Below, one piece after another: positions 46,363 to 55,122 of a stretch of 64,000 nt of DNA. A model generated the notes under the pieces. It was not told where the DNA came from, searched no databases, and saw only the letters and a list, made by a program, of their open reading frames with translations. Source of the DNA: Dyadobacter sp. CY345 (GTDB taxonomy: Bacteria; Bacteroidota; Bacteroidia; Cytophagales; Spirosomataceae); the NCBI RefSeq assembly GCF_021502725.1, contig NZ_JAKFFS010000002.1:310001-374000 (forward strand). Reading direction: 5' to 3'. Numbering within the stretch: the first letter of the stretch is position 1; each line of letters opens with the position of its first letter. The translations under genes and the position numbers were made by a program.

Positions 46363-47133
46363 CTATCTCCCCATCCAGCCTCCGTCAACTGTAAGCGTTG
46401 TTCCGTTTACATAATTAGAGGCGTCGGAAGCCAGGAATAATGTCGGCCCTTTAAAATCTTTCGGCAATCCCCAGCGACCGGCAGGAATGCGATCCAGAAT
46501 TGATTTGCTGCGAACAGGATCATTACGCAACGCTTCCGTATTATCCGTGTTGATATAACCCGGCGCAATGGCGTTGACATTGACCCCTTTACCAGCCCAT
46601 TCATTTGCCAAAGCTTTCACCAAACCGCCGATGGCGCTTTTCGATGCTGTATAACCCGGAACATTAATACCACCCTGAAAGGTCAAAAGTGAAGCGGTGA
46701 AAATAATTTTGCCATGTCCTCTTGTTACCATTTCTTTTCCGATTTCACGGGAAAGTATAAACGGCGCGTCCAGATTGATGTTCAAAACCTGATCCCAATA
46801 TTCATCAGAATGCTCAGCCGCAGGCTGACGAAGAATTATCCCTGCATTATTCACCAGAATGTCAATGACTTTATGATCTTCTTTTACTTGTTTAATAAAG
46901 TCATAAAGACTTTCACGATTACCCAGATCCACCTGATATGGATAAAATTTCCGGCCGATTGTTGTGATTGATTTTTGGATCTCGCTTTCCGTTGTCGGAA
47001 GTGAAGAAGATATTCCGATAATATCAGCTCCCGCTTCTGCTAGTGCCTCGGCCATTGCCTTGCCGATACCGCGGTTACAACCAGTTACCAGCGCGGTTTT
47101 GCCGGTCAGGTTGAATAAATTTGTACTATTCAT
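46363..47133 (-). CDS. kduD: 2-deoxy-D-gluconate 3-dehydrogenase (SDR)
   Basis: The 256-residue short-chain dehydrogenase reduces 2,5-diketo-3-deoxygluconate to KDG. The NAD motif is TGCNRGIGKAMA at residues 18-29, NNAGI near 91, Ser near 146 in FTASLLTFQGG, and YTASK near 160. Its N-terminus (FNLTGKTALVTG) and position beside KduI support KduD rather than another SDR. It is the first gene of the unit controlled by the operator at 47261-47286 and is divergent from the LacI gene. Confidence 0.9.
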   Translation of the reverse strand: MNSTNLFNLTGKTALVTGCNRGIGKAMAEALAEAGADIIGISSSLPTTESEIQKSITTIGRKFYPYQVDLGNRESLYDFIKQVKEDHKVIDILVNNAGIILRQPAAEHSDEYWDQVLNINLDAPFILSREIGKEMVTRGHGKIIFTASLLTFQGGINVPGYTASKSAIGGLVKALANEWAGKGVNVNAIAPGYINTDNTEALRNDPVRSKSILDRIPAGRWGLPKDFKGPTLFLASDASNYVNGTTLTVDGGWMGR

Positions 47134-47236
47134 TTAAATGTTTCTGTTGATTTCTTTCACGGACGGTACCAATTTAGCCGAATTTTGCAAAAGATAGATA
47201 AGAATAAACGAGTTTAGATGTATTAATTAGAATTAT

Positions 47237-47265
47237 CAAATATTGGATTGTCTTTTTTTGTGCAA
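47237..47265 (-). promoter_or_regulatory. promoter of the KduD-KduI unit
   Basis: On the minus strand the TTG of the operator end is followed after 18 nt by AATATTTG (one mismatch from TAnnTTTG). The 86-nt block 47201-47286 closely matches 45151-45237, so the two promoters look like recent duplicates. Confidence 0.5.
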
Positions 47266-47286
47266 TCGTTATCGGGAACGTTACCA
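47261..47286 (-). promoter_or_regulatory. 26-bp LacI-type operator between kduD and the LacI gene
   Basis: The core CGTTATCGGGAACG is identical to the other sites; one base in the flank differs (TTACCA for TTGCCA). It lies 127 nt before kduD and 124 nt before the divergent LacI gene, so it could also autoregulate that gene. Confidence 0.8.
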
Positions 47287-47410
47287 GAAATTGCGAAAGC
47301 GAACTTAGGTTATGAAAATTGTAGAATTAAAAGGTAATTTAGTATATTCACTGAGTGTTTAGATAAGTATTTTTTATCTAGGAATAAGTTGTAATAAACG
47401 AATATATTTT

Positions 47411-48448
47411 TTGGAAACAATTACAATAAAAGATATTGCCCGCACACTGAATTTGTCGACATCCACGGTTTCCCGTGCGTTGAGAAACAGCTACGAAATT
47501 AACAATGAAACGAAGAAGCTTGTATTGGAATATGCCGAGAAAATGAATTACCGGCCCAATCCGATTGCTCTGAGTTTACGAGATAGTAAAAGCAAATCGA
47601 TTGGTGTAATTATTCCCGAAATTGCCAATAATTTTTTCTCCCAGCTCATCAACGGAATTGAATCGATCGCCTATAATATGGGCTATCATGTGGTTATTTT
47701 TCAAAGTCATGAGTCATATGAAAGGGAGGTCGCGAACACCAATTACCTTGTTTCCAGGAAGGTGGACGGGCTTTTGGTTTCTTTGTCAAGCCTTACGAGA
47801 GACCTGACGCATTTTGAAGAACTACTGGAAAAGGGCATGCCAATCGTTTTCATCGACCGGGTTCCAAAAAATATAGATATCCATAAAATTGTTGTTGATA
47901 ACTTTTTTGGAAGCTATCAGGCGACGGAGCATCTGATCAAAACTGGTCGAAGAAGAATTGCACATGTAACGAGTCCGCTGTATCTGTCGATCACTACGGA
48001 AAGGCTTGCCGGATACCGCCAGGCGCTTGAAGATAATGGAATTTCGTTTGATGAATCGTATGTCAAATATTGCCATCACGGAGGTATGATGTTGGAGGAA
48101 AATGAAACTGCAGTTCAGGAATTACTGAATTTACCTGAGCCTCCGGATGCTATTTTTACGGCAAGCGATCGATTAACTACCAGTTGCATGTCTGTTTTGA
48201 TCCAGAAAAATATAAAAATTCCGGAGGAAATGGCTTTGCTTGGTTTTACAAATACAAGCGTCGCTGAATTATTTAACCCGCCATTGACGACGGTTGTTCA
48301 GCCTGCTATTGATATGGGGCACCAGGCGACTGAGTTATTGATCCGCCTGATCGAACACCCTAAAAAACCTACGATTTTTGAAACAAGATCCTTACAAACA
48401 TCTCTGATTATCCGGGATTCTACTGTTGAAAAAATTGTAAATGCCTGA
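47411..48448 (+). CDS. LacI-family transcriptional regulator of pectin catabolism
   Basis: The 345-residue protein uses a TTG start; no ATG lies before the helix-turn-helix. The DNA-binding domain is ITIKDIARTLNLSTSTVSRALRN at residues 4-26 with the hinge NYRPNPIALSLR near 50. The effector domain is complete (SIGVIIPEIANNFFSQLINGIE, VDGLLVSLS, PIVFIDRVP, FTASDRLTTSCM, PLTTVVQPAIDMG). It is divergent from kduD across a LacI-type operator, so it probably represses the three sites listed and is released by a uronate intermediate such as KDG. That effector is inference. Confidence 0.9.
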   Translation: METITIKDIARTLNLSTSTVSRALRNSYEINNETKKLVLEYAEKMNYRPNPIALSLRDSKSKSIGVIIPEIANNFFSQLINGIESIAYNMGYHVVIFQSHESYEREVANTNYLVSRKVDGLLVSLSSLTRDLTHFEELLEKGMPIVFIDRVPKNIDIHKIVVDNFFGSYQATEHLIKTGRRRIAHVTSPLYLSITTERLAGYRQALEDNGISFDESYVKYCHHGGMMLEENETAVQELLNLPEPPDAIFTASDRLTTSCMSVLIQKNIKIPEEMALLGFTNTSVAELFNPPLTTVVQPAIDMGHQATELLIRLIEHPKKPTIFETRSLQTSLIIRDSTVEKIVNA

Positions 48449-48467
48449 TGTTAGAATTGTTTAAATT

Positions 48468-48989
48468 ATGAACGGTGTTTCTTCAATCTGTCTTCCTGTT
48501 GAAGACGCCTTATTCAATTTTCGCGTCGCAGGCGTTTCGGTCCGAAATGGAAAATTATTACTTCACCGGACACCCACGGATAATTTCTGGAGCTTGCCCG
48601 GCGGTCGGGTCGATATGTTCGAGTTTTCAAAAGAGACGCTTCTCAGGGAAATGCTGGAAGAAATTGGCCAGAAAGTGATTGTCGGAAAATTGCTTTGGGT
48701 TGTTGAAAATTTCTTCGAATACAACAAAATTAAACATCACGAGATCGGTTTTTACTATCAAATGGAAATTCCGGATATTAATGACCAGCGTGATTTTGTT
48801 GTGCAGGAAGATGATAGTGAATTATTATTCCATTGGGAAAATATTGAAAATATTGATCCAGGAAGTATTTATCCGGAATTTATTACCACGGATTTACTTC
48901 TGAATTCTTCTTCAATCAGGCATATTACGCTTGATTTTAAAAATCTGAATGATAGTCAGGAAAAGATGGCTAACAAAGGCGGCTCCTAA
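48468..48989 (+). CDS. Nudix hydrolase
   Basis: The 173-residue protein carries an exact Nudix box at about residues 45-68 (GGRVDMFEFSKETLLREMLEE), which binds magnesium for hydrolysis of a nucleoside diphosphate linked to another moiety. The substrate is not evident. Its last codons (MANKGGS) and stop codon lie within the first palindrome of the repeat array, so the C-terminus was probably fixed when the repeat inserted. It starts 19 nt after the LacI stop and may be cotranscribed with it. Confidence 0.87.
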   Translation: MNGVSSICLPVEDALFNFRVAGVSVRNGKLLLHRTPTDNFWSLPGGRVDMFEFSKETLLREMLEEIGQKVIVGKLLWVVENFFEYNKIKHHEIGFYYQMEIPDINDQRDFVVQEDDSELLFHWENIENIDPGSIYPEFITTDLLLNSSSIRHITLDFKNLNDSQEKMANKGGS

Positions 48990-49228
48990 GGAGCCTCGGG
49001 TTTATTAGCTCATTCGATTTCTATAAACAGGGAGCTCTATCGAGCTTTATTTGGCATATCGATTTTTCTAGAAAACGGCCTCCTTTGAAATTCTTTTTTT
49101 CTAAATTGTTTGACTTGATCAACCAGCTCCATCGGAGCATCCTGTTTATAGAAGAAACGATTGGCTATTAATTTTAACTCCGTGGGAGTTTCCTGTTGTT
49201 GCTAATTCATTCGCGCAATACGTATCCA
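48977..49228. repeat. composite repeat array, copy 1
   Basis: A 252-bp block with about five palindromic units in both orientations (for example GGCTCCTAAGGAGCC, AGCTCCATCGGAGC with tail CCTGTTTATAG, and the inverted form CTATAAACAGGGAGCTC). Copy 2 starts exactly 252 bp later. Confidence 0.8.
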
Positions 49229-49455
49229 AGGCGGCTCCTAAGGAGCCTCGTGTTTATTGGCTCATTCGATTTCTATAAACAGGGAGCTATATCGAGCTTT
49301 ATTTGGTATAGGAATTTTTCTAGAACGCGGCCTCCTTTGAAATTCTTATCTTATAAATTGTTTGACTTGATCAACCAGCTCCATCGGAGCATCCTGTTTA
49401 TAGAAGAAACGATTGGCAATTAATTTTAACTCCGTAGGAGTTTCCGGTTGCCGTG
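49229..49455. repeat. composite repeat array, copy 2
   Basis: This block repeats copy 1 at roughly 90 percent identity by eye over about 225 bp, with the same order and orientation of units. The whole gene-free stretch 48990-49626 consists of these repeats and the promoter of the next gene. Confidence 0.8.
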
Positions 49456-49557
49456 TAAGAAATATGTCAAAGCAAAAAAACTTTGATAACATAATTCATA
49501 AAACCAAACTGAAGTTTCGCAACAATTTTTAACTATCAAATTATTACTCTATAAATT

Positions 49558-49588
49558 TTGTAGATTAAATAGATTAATAATACCTTTG
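49558..49588 (+). promoter_or_regulatory. Bacteroidota-type promoter for the redoxin gene
   Basis: TTG (49558-49560), 20 nt, then TACCTTTG (49581-49588), an exact fit to TTG / TAnnTTTG, 38 nt before the ATG. Confidence 0.65.
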
Positions 49589-49626
49589 TTATAGAAACTC
49601 GAATAAACAACACAACCCTGGCGATT

Positions 49627-50244
49627 ATGTATTACGAATTCGAAGATGAATTAGGGAACATTTCAACCATTCAGCTAAAAGAGCGTGAACCCGATGAGCT
49701 TGTACAAGAACTTTCTGTCGGCGATTTGGCACCTTTGTTTTATTTGCGGTCGGAAGATGGCGTGCAGACAACTTCTGTATCAGGATTTTCTGTTGCCAAC
49801 GATTCCAGGTCATTAGTTGACTTATTATCCTACAAAACGCTCGTTTTGAGTTTCTACTGTCCATGCTGGGGAAGTTATGCGCCTAAACATTTGGCTGCGT
49901 TGCAGGAACTGGCACCAAAAATCGAAGCTTTTGGTGGACAACTTTTGGTATTGACAAATGAATCTTCAAAGCAGATCGAGCGTATGACTAAGAAACTGGA
50001 ACTAGATTTCACGATTATTCATGATAAGGATTTCAATGTCGCGCGTTCTTATGGTGTGTACTCAGAAACTTCACCGATCTGGGACCGTATCGCTGGAATC
50101 TCTGAGGAAGTTTTCACACCCTCACTTTTTGTTATCGGTAATGATCGGAAAATAGCTTACACTTTCGTTGATGAAAACTTCGATGGAACGCCGGATCGTA
50201 AAGAATTACTGAAATCTATTTTTGAATGGAAAGTTAAAAAGTGA
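49627..50244 (+). CDS. redoxin (AhpC/TSA-like) protein with displaced cysteines
   Basis: The 205-residue protein has a thioredoxin fold of the AhpC/TSA type (VGDLAPLFYLRSEDG, then TLVLSFYCPCWGSYAPKHLAALQEL at 71-95, LLVLTNES, and a cis-Pro region FTPSLFVIG). In the closest peroxiredoxin-like group this site reads FYRGxWCPYC; here the cysteines are Cys78 and Cys80 before Trp81, and the usual WCPYC positions are Gly, Ser, Tyr, Ala. There is no signal peptide. A thiol role is still possible through the CPC pair, but a classical peroxidase activity is uncertain. Confidence 0.75.
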   Translation: MYYEFEDELGNISTIQLKEREPDELVQELSVGDLAPLFYLRSEDGVQTTSVSGFSVANDSRSLVDLLSYKTLVLSFYCPCWGSYAPKHLAALQELAPKIEAFGGQLLVLTNESSKQIERMTKKLELDFTIIHDKDFNVARSYGVYSETSPIWDRIAGISEEVFTPSLFVIGNDRKIAYTFVDENFDGTPDRKELLKSIFEWKVKK

Positions 50245-50271
50245 AAGTAGACAAAATTTATAGCATGCCGC

Positions 50272-50330
50272 ACCGGCAGTTTGGCTGTTTCAATTATATT
50301 TGATCCAGACCTGCTGCCGGTTCACTTTTT
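50272..50330 (+). terminator. possible terminator after the redoxin gene
   Basis: ACCGGCAG (50272-50279) pairs with CTGCCGGT (50314-50321) and is followed by a run of T, but the loop of 34 nt is long. Confidence 0.35.
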
Positions 50331-50360
50331 TATTTAATCATCACTCTTGTCAACTCTAAT

Positions 50361-51524
50361 ATGCCTTCCGCAACATCTGCGATTCAGTCGAAATTACCCA
50401 AAGTTGGGACCACCATTTTTACCCACATGTCTAAACTTGCCGAGGATTACAAGGCAATAAATCTGGCACAGGGATTTCCGGAATTTGACTGTTCGCCAGA
50501 CTTGCAGATGTTGGTAGATAAATATATCAGACAAGGTAAAAATCAGTACGCGCCGATGGCTGGCGTGTTGACGTTAAGGGAGGCGATTTCCAAAAAAATC
50601 TTCGAGGCAACTTCCACAGAGTATCATCCGGTTACTGAAATTACCATCACCAGCGGGGCCACAGAAGCACTTTATGTAGCAATTTCAACGGTTGTAAATC
50701 TTGGCGACGAAGTTATCGTTTTTGAGCCGGCTTATGACAGTTATGTTCCTGCGATCGAAATGAATGGCGGAATTCCGGTTTTTGTGACGCTGGATCCGCA
50801 GTATGAATACATCGATTGGGAAGTTGTCAGTTCGAAAATTACCGAAAAAACGAAGGCAATTATCATCAATACGCCGCATAACCCCACCGGAAAAGTCTGG
50901 ACTTCAACTGACCTGGAACAACTGGATCTCCTGGCGGAAAAACACGATCTTTTTGTGATCAGTGATGAAGTTTATGAACACATTATTTTCGACGGATTGC
51001 AGCATATTTCCGCCGTATCAATTCCGTCTTTGGCCGCGAGGACGTTTCTTTGCGGTTCTTTTGGAAAAACTTTTCACGCCACCGGCTGGAAAGTAGGTTA
51101 TTGTCTGGCCCCAAAAGAATTCACAGCGGAGTTTCGTAAAATTCATCAGTATATGGTTTTTAGTGTGATCACGCCATTTCAGTTTGCCATCGCAGAATTC
51201 CTGAAAGACCCTGAGCATTATCTCAGTCTTTCTTCTTTTTACGAAACAAAAAGGAACATTTTTATTAACGCAATTAAGCATACCGGATTAAAACTAAAAC
51301 CTTCGGAAGGAAGTTTTTTTCAGAATGTGTCATATGAAAATTTGTCTGATGAACATGATCTGGCATTGGCCGAAAGGCTTACGAAGGAAGCAGGTGTGGC
51401 GTCAATTCCAATATCTTCTTTCTACGATCAACCGACGGATTTCAGGGTTTTACGTTTTTGTTTTGCAAAAAATAATGAAACGCTTTTGAGGGCTGGGGAA
51501 CTTTTGAATAAGGTTAACTGGTGA
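50361..51524 (+). CDS. methionine (pyridoxal phosphate) aminotransferase, YbdL-like
   Basis: The 387-residue class I aminotransferase has AINLAQGFPEFDCSP at residues 33-47, NQYAPMAGVLTLREAI near 65, TSGATEALY near 96, NTPHNPTGK near 170, SDEVYEHIIFD near 198, and the PLP Lys in GSFGKTFHATGWKVGY near 232. The Q-G-FPEF motif and NQYAP are typical of methionine or kynurenine aminotransferases (YbdL group). It probably takes part in methionine salvage or 2-oxo acid recycling. It is closed by a terminator. Confidence 0.9.
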   Translation: MPSATSAIQSKLPKVGTTIFTHMSKLAEDYKAINLAQGFPEFDCSPDLQMLVDKYIRQGKNQYAPMAGVLTLREAISKKIFEATSTEYHPVTEITITSGATEALYVAISTVVNLGDEVIVFEPAYDSYVPAIEMNGGIPVFVTLDPQYEYIDWEVVSSKITEKTKAIIINTPHNPTGKVWTSTDLEQLDLLAEKHDLFVISDEVYEHIIFDGLQHISAVSIPSLAARTFLCGSFGKTFHATGWKVGYCLAPKEFTAEFRKIHQYMVFSVITPFQFAIAEFLKDPEHYLSLSSFYETKRNIFINAIKHTGLKLKPSEGSFFQNVSYENLSDEHDLALAERLTKEAGVASIPISSFYDQPTDFRVLRFCFAKNNETLLRAGELLNKVNW

Positions 51525-51530
51525 TTTTGT

Positions 51531-51595
51531 AGGTTACACAGAGAAAAGGGGAGACTTGTACGGAGTTTATTTACGCTCTGTGTACCTCTTTTTTT
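51531..51595 (+). terminator. terminator or long hairpin after the aminotransferase
   Basis: AGGTTACACAGAG pairs with CTCTGTGTACCT (one bulge) and is followed by T residues. The sequence type (ACACAGAG...CTCTGTGTA) resembles a common intergenic repeat and recurs in part at 51608-51616. Confidence 0.6.
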
Positions 51596-51627
51596 ACTCC
51601 AAATTCTCTGTGTAAATACTAGTGAAA

Positions 51628-52863
51628 TTACTTTTTAAATAACAGCGCCTTGATCGGCTGGATTCTGGTAATGATCAGGGTTGGGATCATCAGGATTAGT
51701 GCAGAAACAATGACCGTGATGATATTTATCAGTAAAAATGTCGCCCAGTCGAATACTATTGGAACGGTATCCATATTGTAATTGACAGGATCCAAAGGAA
51801 TCACTTTGAATTCGTGCTGTATCCAGCAGAAAGCCAGACCTGTGATATTTCCAATCAATAAGCCTTTGCGAACCATATGTAAGCCAACCCGGAAAAATAC
51901 CATCCGGATCTGTTTATTTGGGCTTCCCAATGTCTTCAACAATCCGATCAGTGGCGTCCTTTCCATGATCATTACCAGTAAAATGGAGATCATATTGAAG
52001 CATGCGACAAAGAGAATGAGCGTTAGGAAAACAGCCGTATTTCTATCCAGAAGAATCAGCCAGTCGAATAATTGGCGGAATACATCCGTAACTTTTTGCA
52101 GGTAAACAGCGGGAGGTAATAATTTTTTTAAATGTAAAGAGACATTATCGAGCTGCTGAAAATCTTTCAGATAGACTTCATAAGTACCAATCGAATCCGG
52201 CCCCCAGCCATTGAGCCGCTGTACAAGTGCAAGATCTCCGATGATAAGACGGTCATCAAACTCCTCCATTTGGGTATCATAAATTCCGGAAATTGTGAGT
52301 TTTCTTGGCCTTGGCGGATCTTGCAGAGAATACATAATCACGTCATCACCTGGCTTTAATTTCAGTTGCGATGCAATTTTTCGGCTGATCAGAATTTCGG
52401 ATGAGTAACCATATTTTAATGAAGACGAATCAGTCTTACCGATTAACCGGCCTTCGACGAGTGTATTTTTAAATAAATTCCAGTCGTAATCTTTTCCAAC
52501 GCCTTTTAATAAAACACCTTTTATTTCATCTGGTGTTTTCAAAATTCCGGATTTATGCGCCACAGCTTGCCAGTGACTTATTTCAGGCATATTCCTTAAT
52601 TCGTCGGCAACAGGATTTTTAACATTCATTGCGCCTTCTTCGTATGTATTTCCGAGCGCAAAAGCTGTTATGTTGATATGCGCGCCGAAGAGGAAAACTT
52701 TTTTCTGGATTGTTTCTTTAAATCCGATCAGTACTGCAAATGACACGATTCCAACCGCCACGCCGATCGCTATACTGGCTACGCCAATACGTGAAACCGT
52801 TGCTGAAAAGGAACCGGCTTCGTTGTTCCGGATACGTTTGGCGACAAATGAGGGAAAACGCAA
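51628..52863 (-). CDS. ABC transporter permease, LolE/FtsX type
   Basis: The 411-residue protein has four membrane helices: one near the N-terminus (VSRIGVASIAIGVAVGIVSFAVLIGF) and three at the C-terminus (AVFLTLILFVACFNMISILLVMIMERT, MVRKGLLIGNITGLAFCW, FLLINIITVIVSALILMIP). A large periplasmic domain lies between. The motif ERTPLIGLLKTLGSPNKQIRMVFF matches lipoprotein-releasing permeases. The ATPase partner is not adjacent. It probably releases lipoproteins from the inner membrane. Confidence 0.88.
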   Translation of the reverse strand: MRFPSFVAKRIRNNEAGSFSATVSRIGVASIAIGVAVGIVSFAVLIGFKETIQKKVFLFGAHINITAFALGNTYEEGAMNVKNPVADELRNMPEISHWQAVAHKSGILKTPDEIKGVLLKGVGKDYDWNLFKNTLVEGRLIGKTDSSSLKYGYSSEILISRKIASQLKLKPGDDVIMYSLQDPPRPRKLTISGIYDTQMEEFDDRLIIGDLALVQRLNGWGPDSIGTYEVYLKDFQQLDNVSLHLKKLLPPAVYLQKVTDVFRQLFDWLILLDRNTAVFLTLILFVACFNMISILLVMIMERTPLIGLLKTLGSPNKQIRMVFFRVGLHMVRKGLLIGNITGLAFCWIQHEFKVIPLDPVNYNMDTVPIVFDWATFLLINIITVIVSALILMIPTLIITRIQPIKALLFKK

Positions 52864-53082
52864 AGAAAATGACTGGTTAGATTTTACTATTAATTTGACA
52901 AAAGTAGCGAAAAACTTATCCGGGACGAAAGCGACTTTCCAAGTCGGATGATTTTAAACCTTTATCATTGAAATCAAAAATTGTAAAATTCAATTCTTCT
53001 CCTCAATTTTTTGTTAAGTTGCCAGGTAGTTTGTGATTAAGAATTGACTATCTATGTCTACTAAAAACCGGATTATTAAATT

Positions 53083-55116
53083 ATGTCATTTATAAAAGTA
53101 GCTTCTGGGGTAGTGAATCAAACGCCTATGGCGTGGGATTCTAATACCAAACATATTTTACTGGCGATTGAGGAGGCAAAAAAGCAGGATGTCAGCGTGC
53201 TTTGTCTGCCGGAACTTTGTATTTCGGGATATGGCTGTGAGGATTATTTTTTTGCGCATGATCTTGCCGATCAGGCTCAGAAATGTCTTCATGAAATTGT
53301 TCAGGCCACCGCGGGAATTGTTGTTGCTGTTGGTTTGCCGGTTCGTCATAATAACAGTTTGTACAACGCAGCCTGCCTGATCGCAAACAAACAGATTATC
53401 GGATTTTACTGTAAACAAAATCTTGCAAATAACGGAATTCACTATGAGGCAAGATGGTTTCGCCCATGGCCCGTCGGTTTGGTCGAAAGCATAGAAATTG
53501 ATCAAATGTTATATCCGATCGGGGATATTATTTTTGATTTATCGGGTATAAAAATTGGGTTTGAAATCTGCGAAGATGCCTGGGTTTCAAACCGTCCGGG
53601 GCGCAGACATTACGAGCGAGGGGTGGATGTGATCCTTAATCCAAGTGCAAGTCACTTCGCTTTTCATAAATTCCTGACCAGGGAAAGGTTGGTTCTGGAT
53701 GGTTCCAGATCTTTTGGGTGCAGTTATATTTATACCAACTTATTAGGCAATGAGGCTGGGCGAGCCATTTATGATGGTGATGCGATGATTGCTTCCAATG
53801 GCGAAATGCTGGTGACGAGTGATCGTTTCAGTTATGAAGATCATCTGATTATTACCGCCGTTATTGATACGGATAATACCCGTTTAAATCAATTACAAAA
53901 TAAAATTTCTTCTGGTAATAAAGACAAAACCTGGCGGATCGCTGCTCGTTTTGACTTTCCGGATATTAGTCCCGTGCCGCAACAAATAGCAGAACTGGAA
54001 GCTTTTGAAAAGGGCGGAGCGCTGAAAGAGGAGGAATTTGCCAGGGCTGTTTCACTCGGACTTTTTGATTATTTGAGGAAAAGCCGTTCCAATGGATTTA
54101 CAATTTCTTTGTCTGGCGGAGCAGATTCTTGTGCCTGCACTGCACTTTGCGGATTAATGATCCGGTTGGCTGATGAGAGTATAGGTATGGCGCGTTTTAA
54201 AGAAAAACTCTTTTTTATTAAAGGTATTCAATCGGCTGTAACGGAGGAAGATATTGCGTTGGCTCTAATCCACAATATTTATCAGGGAACCGATAACAGC
54301 TCTGAGGATACGCTGGAATCTGCTCGTTCGCTGGCGTTGTCAATTGGTTCTACATTTTATAATATCAATATAAACGGTCTCATTGAAACTTATAAAGGCC
54401 TGATTGAAGATCAGATTGGCAGAAAATTGTCCTGGGATTCAGACGATATCGCCTTGCAGAACATCCAGGCGAGGGTTCGTGCCCCGGGTGTCTGGCTTTT
54501 GACAAATCTTTCCAATCATCTGCTTTTGGCCACTTCTAACCGTTCAGAAGTTGCCGTTGGTTATGCGACCATGGATGGCGACACTTCCGGCAGTATCAGT
54601 CCGTTGGCAGGTATTGACAAACATTATCTGCGTCAATGGCTGCGCTGGCTCGAAACGGTTGGGTGCGAGGTTAAAGGAAAACATATCCGTATTGAAGGTT
54701 TGAAAAAAGTGAACTCGTTGCAGCCAACAGCTGAACTTCGTCCCCTGGCTTTAAACCAGACAGATGAGGCTGATCTGATGCCTTATGATTTCCTTGATGC
54801 ATTGGAAAAGGTAGCCATCCGAGATAAGAAGTCGCCTGTTGAATGTTTCAAAAATATGATCGTGCGTTATAAAGACCTTTATTCAGACGAGCAGATTCTT
54901 GGCTGGACAGAAAGATTTTTCAAACTTTGGAGCCGTAATCAGTGGAAGAGGGAGCGTTACGCGCCATCTTTTCATCTGGATGATCTTAATCTTGATCCAC
55001 GTTCGTGGTGCCGATTCCCGATACTTTCCGGTGGATTCGAAAAGGAGCTTGAAGAATTGAAAGACTTCGCCGGCGGACGAATAGGAAGAAATAGCAGGGG
55101 GAGAATTGGTTTTTAA
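53083..55116 (+). CDS. nadE: glutamine-hydrolysing NAD+ synthase
   Basis: The 677-residue protein has an N-terminal nitrilase-type glutaminase domain with Glu44 (LPELCISGYGCED), Lys near 118 (FYCKQNLANN) and Cys near 163 (FEICEDAW). The C-terminal synthetase domain shows SLSGGADSCACTA near residue 345, GSTFYNININGL, and ATSNRSEVAVGYATMDGDTSG near 488. It makes NAD from deamido-NAD, ATP and glutamine. Length agrees with the two-domain form. It is followed by a long hairpin. Confidence 0.95.
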   Translation: MSFIKVASGVVNQTPMAWDSNTKHILLAIEEAKKQDVSVLCLPELCISGYGCEDYFFAHDLADQAQKCLHEIVQATAGIVVAVGLPVRHNNSLYNAACLIANKQIIGFYCKQNLANNGIHYEARWFRPWPVGLVESIEIDQMLYPIGDIIFDLSGIKIGFEICEDAWVSNRPGRRHYERGVDVILNPSASHFAFHKFLTRERLVLDGSRSFGCSYIYTNLLGNEAGRAIYDGDAMIASNGEMLVTSDRFSYEDHLIITAVIDTDNTRLNQLQNKISSGNKDKTWRIAARFDFPDISPVPQQIAELEAFEKGGALKEEEFARAVSLGLFDYLRKSRSNGFTISLSGGADSCACTALCGLMIRLADESIGMARFKEKLFFIKGIQSAVTEEDIALALIHNIYQGTDNSSEDTLESARSLALSIGSTFYNININGLIETYKGLIEDQIGRKLSWDSDDIALQNIQARVRAPGVWLLTNLSNHLLLATSNRSEVAVGYATMDGDTSGSISPLAGIDKHYLRQWLRWLETVGCEVKGKHIRIEGLKKVNSLQPTAELRPLALNQTDEADLMPYDFLDALEKVAIRDKKSPVECFKNMIVRYKDLYSDEQILGWTERFFKLWSRNQWKRERYAPSFHLDDLNLDPRSWCRFPILSGGFEKELEELKDFAGGRIGRNSRGRIGF

Positions 55117-55122
55117 AGGGGT

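Noticed and set aside
48977..49455. Repeat array taken as a possible CRISPR
   Set aside because: Units occur in both orientations with uneven spacing, contain an internal palindrome plus tail, and the whole block is itself duplicated; no cas genes are near.
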